Of a stretch of DNA of 17,147 bases, positions 14,626 to 17,147 are shown in pieces (within the stretch, counting starts at the first letter, position 1; each line of letters begins with the position of its first letter). Where the stretch lies: the NCBI GenBank assembly GCA_019423265.1, contig JAHZBS010000028.1, positions 1-17,147 on the forward strand, written 5' to 3'. A program made the position numbers and the translations under genes. Under the pieces are notes generated by a model. It did no database searches and had not been told where the DNA came from. It was given only the letters and a program-made list of their open reading frames with translations. This DNA comes from Clostridiales bacterium. GTDB taxonomy: Bacteria > Bacillota_A > Clostridia > Lachnospirales > Bianqueaceae.

Positions 14626-16442
14626 ACGCCATCCACCCCCAGCGGTGCCGTACTCCATTCACACCCGTTGCTCCACTCGCCGCACCCGGCGATGGAGGCG
14701 AATCCGACAAAGAGCTCTCCCGCGTCCCCATCTTCCACAAAAATGTCCAGAATATTCCAACCGCTTTTCATGGTAAACGGGGCGACGGGAGCGCTCCGGT
14801 GAAAGGCTGGAACGTATGTGAGGCCATCATGGCTGAGGATCGGCGTGCCATTTAGGGAGGCGGTTAGCTTGCGCGTGCCCTGAACGGTTATGCGGCAGAG
14901 CCCTTTTCCCGATGGAAATTTGACGGCAGTGCGGTAGTGATAGGCTCCCTGGGGTACAAGCTGAAAATTTTGCCGGGCTTCGATAGCTTCCCAGTCATGG
15001 GAGGACTCTGCTTTTCGCACCCATGGGATTGTCAGAACGAGCCCTGCCTCCTCCTGCCAGCGAGATCCGTCGGAGCGCTCCAGGACAAAGAGAAGGGGAT
15101 TGTAATTGGGCCGGCGCTTGGCGCAGGAGCCAGGGGTAATTGCCACAGGCAGCGCGACTTCCCCCAGAGGGCGGATGTGCAGAGAAAAGGTGGACGGAGC
15201 GATCTTCCAGCCAAGGGGAACGTGGAGGCATAAGGTCCCGTCAAAGGTTGAGGGGCTGCTATTGCGAAGTTTGACAGTGAAATCACCCGGCACATTGGGC
15301 TCTAAGGCTACAGCGGAAGGGTACTGTAGGAGTATCGCCAGGGGAGAGAGGGCCACCAGAGATTCAGCGGAGCCGCGATCCCACTCGATGACGCAGGGGG
15401 ACGGAGTCCAGGGGGCGGGAAGCGGCATTTTCAGTGCTGTCTCCGGTATATGGGTGAGCTGCATGGAGCTGTGGTAAAATGCAAGGGCCTGTGGACAAAG
15501 GGAGGCGATAATCTCACAAAAGGAGGAGATGGAATCCGGCTCATGGATGCCTACGATGCAGTCCGACAGGACCAAGTCCTCTCCGATGGGCTTCAACCAC
15601 CGACTCTCGATCCCATCCGGATGCAGGATCCCCATGATGGCGCCCAGGGTTGCGCAAGTGCAGTCGGTGTCGTAGCCGAGACCGGCGGCTGTGCAGACGG
15701 CCTTGGAGAAGTCCTGTTGGCCGGCAAGCCAAGCCAACAGGATGAAAGCCAGATTGATGGATACGTCGGTCCAGTTGTCAGAGGGATAGGTCTGGAGGAT
15801 TCGAGCGCGGATCGCCGGCGTATCAAGGCCCTGGCTCCACCAGTCCATCACACTTTGCAGTGCGCGGTATAAACGTCCGTCAGGGCAAATGCAGGACATT
15901 CCTGTGTACACCAGTGTCGCAAGATCGCACTCCACAAAGGCGAGGCTTTCCACGGCAGCCAGAAACATGGCGGCATCGATGCCATCCTCCGCGTGATCCG
16001 TGCAGGCATCCTCCCGGGCGAGGGCAGCGGCGAGGGTGGGATCCCCCGGCGCTAAGCAGGCCCACAGTTCGCTGCGGATGGCCGCGCCCATGCCGCCGTG
16101 GAACTTATTGTTATAGAGCCCGCTCAGAGGGGCATACAGCCCGGCCAGGGTGTTATGCCGTGCCACGCCGTACTCATCCGGAAAGTCTAGAATGTGGCGT
16201 CTCCAAAGTTCCCCCAAGTGCCGGCGATTGACAGGAAAGCCGTACCGCAAAATTGTCTCCAGGTTGACGACCTGGAGATCCAGATCATCATTGGGGACCA
16301 TGCGGGTTGGAACCGGATCGTAGAAGGTTACGGTGCGCGTCTCCAAGTTTCCCTCGTACGGCATTCCCAATGTTCCGCCCACGGTCTTTCCCAGAAAACA
16401 GCTGCGGAGCTTTTTGTGATAGATTGAATAGGATAGAGTCAT
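14622..16442 (-). CDS. ADP-ribosylglycohydrolase family protein fused to C-terminal beta-sandwich domains
   Basis: A 606-residue protein. Residues about 8-300 are the all-helical ADP-ribosylglycohydrolase fold: CFLGKTVGGTLGMPYEG, a metal-binding N51-D-D-L-D55, and G256-Y-D-T-D260 followed by CTCATLGAIMG. The classic forms are (T/D)DDT-like and GGDTDT, so both metal motifs are variant but keep the acids. Residues about 350-450 look like a beta-rich Ig-like domain (LRNSSPSTFDGTLCLHVP, then an IRPLGEVALPVAI region), and about 500-600 like a jelly-roll/PA14-type module (YHYRTAVKF, then a SGWNILDIFVED region). No signal peptide is seen, so it is probably cytoplasmic. The ATG at 16442 is preceded by an AAAGGGGAC site. 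Family members remove ADP-ribose or cleave related ribosides using Mg; the substrate here is unknown. First gene of its operon, divergent from an AraC regulator. Confidence 0.88.
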   Translation of the reverse strand: MTLSYSIYHKKLRSCFLGKTVGGTLGMPYEGNLETRTVTFYDPVPTRMVPNDDLDLQVVNLETILRYGFPVNRRHLGELWRRHILDFPDEYGVARHNTLAGLYAPLSGLYNNKFHGGMGAAIRSELWACLAPGDPTLAAALAREDACTDHAEDGIDAAMFLAAVESLAFVECDLATLVYTGMSCICPDGRLYRALQSVMDWWSQGLDTPAIRARILQTYPSDNWTDVSINLAFILLAWLAGQQDFSKAVCTAAGLGYDTDCTCATLGAIMGILHPDGIESRWLKPIGEDLVLSDCIVGIHEPDSISSFCEIIASLCPQALAFYHSSMQLTHIPETALKMPLPAPWTPSPCVIEWDRGSAESLVALSPLAILLQYPSAVALEPNVPGDFTVKLRNSSPSTFDGTLCLHVPLGWKIAPSTFSLHIRPLGEVALPVAITPGSCAKRRPNYNPLLFVLERSDGSRWQEEAGLVLTIPWVRKAESSHDWEAIEARQNFQLVPQGAYHYRTAVKFPSGKGLCRITVQGTRKLTASLNGTPILSHDGLTYVPAFHRSAPVAPFTMKSGWNILDIFVEDGDAGELFVGFASIAGCGEWSNGCEWSTAPLGVDGV

Positions 16443-16469
16443 AGAAAGTCCCCTTTCGAAGTTTCCCAA

Positions 16470-16478
16470 ATTATATCA
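16470..16478 (-). promoter_or_regulatory. Predicted extended -10 promoter of the glycohydrolase operon
   Basis: On the minus strand a perfect TATAAT (16475-16470) with an extended TG one base upstream (TGATATAAT) lies 27 bases before the start codon. The -35 position at 17 bases (ATTCCA) is poor. Such promoters often need an activator, which would fit control by the divergent AraC protein. Confidence 0.6.
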
Positions 16479-16500
16479 CACAGGGGGGAAATTGGAATGA

Positions 16501-16519
16501 CCAAGACTGACATTCTTGG
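16501..16519. promoter_or_regulatory. Inverted repeat, candidate operator for the divergent AraC/ADP-ribosylglycohydrolase promoters
   Basis: CCAAGA (16501-16506) and TCTTGG (16514-16519) form a perfect 6-bp inverted repeat with a 7-base spacer. It ends one base before the -35 box of the AraC promoter and lies just upstream of the -35 region of the opposite promoter. Placement suggests a regulator-binding site; the binding protein is not shown. Confidence 0.45.
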
Positions 16520-16548
16520 TTGACTATTTTCAACATTTCGTGCATACT
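16520..16548 (+). promoter_or_regulatory. Predicted sigma-A-type promoter of the AraC-type regulator gene
   Basis: The -35 box TTGACT (16520-16525) and -10 box CATACT (16543-16548) are separated by exactly 17 bases, 34 bases before the start codon. The -35 matches five of six consensus bases. Confidence 0.7.
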
Positions 16549-16582
16549 AGAGGGAGAAAAAGCACACCAAGGAGAAGCGCCC

Positions 16583-17147
16583 ATGACCCAAGAACAATTA
16601 AAAGAATGGCTATTTAGCTTCGCAGTGGAGGATCGTGATCGGGACAGGAGACCTCAGGAGGAAGCCATCGATCGCGTGTATCCCAACGGAAAAAAGTTTA
16701 CAGATTCCTTCTTCGTCTTTCAAGAAGGACAGAAGGTCGCCATCTGCCGCCATCCCCGATTTACAACCGGCGAGTATCATATGCACAGTTTTGTTGAGAT
16801 TTTGTACATATACAGCGGGAACTGCGTTCATCTTGTGGAGGGAAAGGCGATGCAGATGGCCACAGGGGATGTGTGCATGATCGCGCCGGAGATCTACCAC
16901 CTCATTGAAGCGTGCGATGGAATCATCATTAATATCCTGGTCACAAGAGAGTATCTGACATCGCTATACCCTGTCGCGGAGGAGGAGGATAATCCGCTGT
17001 CAGAGTTTCTCGGCGGGATTTTATATGGGACGAATCGCAAAAAATTTCTGTATATGCAGTGTCCGCCCTGCGAACCGATGAAAGCTCTGGTCGAGAAAAT
17101 GATTGAGGAGAGCGTGGAGTATGACCGCTACAGCAATCCCTGCCTGG
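16583..17147 (+). CDS. AraC-family transcriptional regulator, N-terminal cupin sensor part (3' end beyond window)
   Basis: The frame is open from ATG 16583 (site AAGGAG, spacing 7) to the window edge, giving 188 residues without a stop. Residues about 55-125 form an AraC-type cupin ligand-binding domain: TTGEYHMHSFVEILYIYSG, a VEGKAMQMATGDVCMIAP strand pair, and EIYHLIEA with a second conserved His. The expected helix-turn-helix DNA-binding domain would lie beyond 17147, so the AraC assignment rests on the sensor half and on the divergent position next to a catabolic operon. It likely senses the substrate or product of the glycohydrolase-HAD-isomerase operon and controls the shared 140-bp intergenic region (inference). 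Confidence 0.8.
   Translation, partial: MTQEQLKEWLFSFAVEDRDRDRRPQEEAIDRVYPNGKKFTDSFFVFQEGQKVAICRHPRFTTGEYHMHSFVEILYIYSGNCVHLVEGKAMQMATGDVCMIAPEIYHLIEACDGIIINILVTREYLTSLYPVAEEEDNPLSEFLGGILYGTNRKKFLYMQCPPCEPMKALVEKMIEESVEYDRYSNPCL

Overview
The window (about 17 kb) looks like chromosomal DNA of a Gram-positive, moderately GC-rich member of the Clostridia, probably an Oscillospiraceae-type gut bacterium. The reasons are strong GGAGG ribosome binding sites, a YhaO/YhaN-type nuclease pair, a short clostridial ThiC with a C-x2-C-x3-C tail, a DgkA-type undecaprenol kinase, and an AraC/ADP-ribosylglycohydrolase locus. The taxonomic call is inference; there is no rRNA or other marker gene.

Layout. 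(1) 1-7634, plus strand: a tightly packed gene string made of the C-terminus of an RsmF-like rRNA methyltransferase, a YgiQ radical SAM protein, a FAD-dependent geranylgeranyl-reductase-like enzyme, an SbcD/YhaO-like nuclease subunit, an SbcC/YhaN-like ATPase with a central membrane hairpin, and a membrane-anchored Amidase_3 cell wall hydrolase. (2) 7638-9771: a YhcC/YtqA-type radical SAM gene on the minus strand converges on the amidase and diverges from a dgkA-like lipid kinase, which is followed by a second, Amidase_2-type, membrane-anchored wall amidase. (3) 9777-12135: a promoter, a TPP riboswitch with a clear intrinsic terminator, then thiC-thiD (the pyrimidine branch of thiamin synthesis), closed by a strong terminator whose stem lies partly inside the thiD 3' end. 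(4) 12136-12717: no gene, but an array of about five repeat units (period 128 bp in the core) with a base-pair-covarying hairpin whose loop can pair downstream as an H-type pseudoknot. This is the most unusual structure in the window. (5) 12718-16442, minus strand: an operon running ADP-ribosylglycohydrolase/beta-sandwich fusion -> HAD phosphatase -> TIM-barrel sugar isomerase/epimerase -> a 58-residue unknown protein -> terminator. (6) 16443-17147: a 140-bp divergent control region with facing promoters and a 19-bp inverted repeat, then the start of an AraC-type regulator that runs off the window.

How they fit together: regions 1 and 2 are mostly housekeeping (ribosome modification, DNA end processing, wall remodelling, lipid-carrier recycling). 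Region 3 is thiamin-feedback-controlled synthesis of HMP-PP. Regions 5 and 6 look like a regulated catabolic or salvage locus for a ribosyl or sugar compound of unknown identity, with the AraC protein as the likely regulator.
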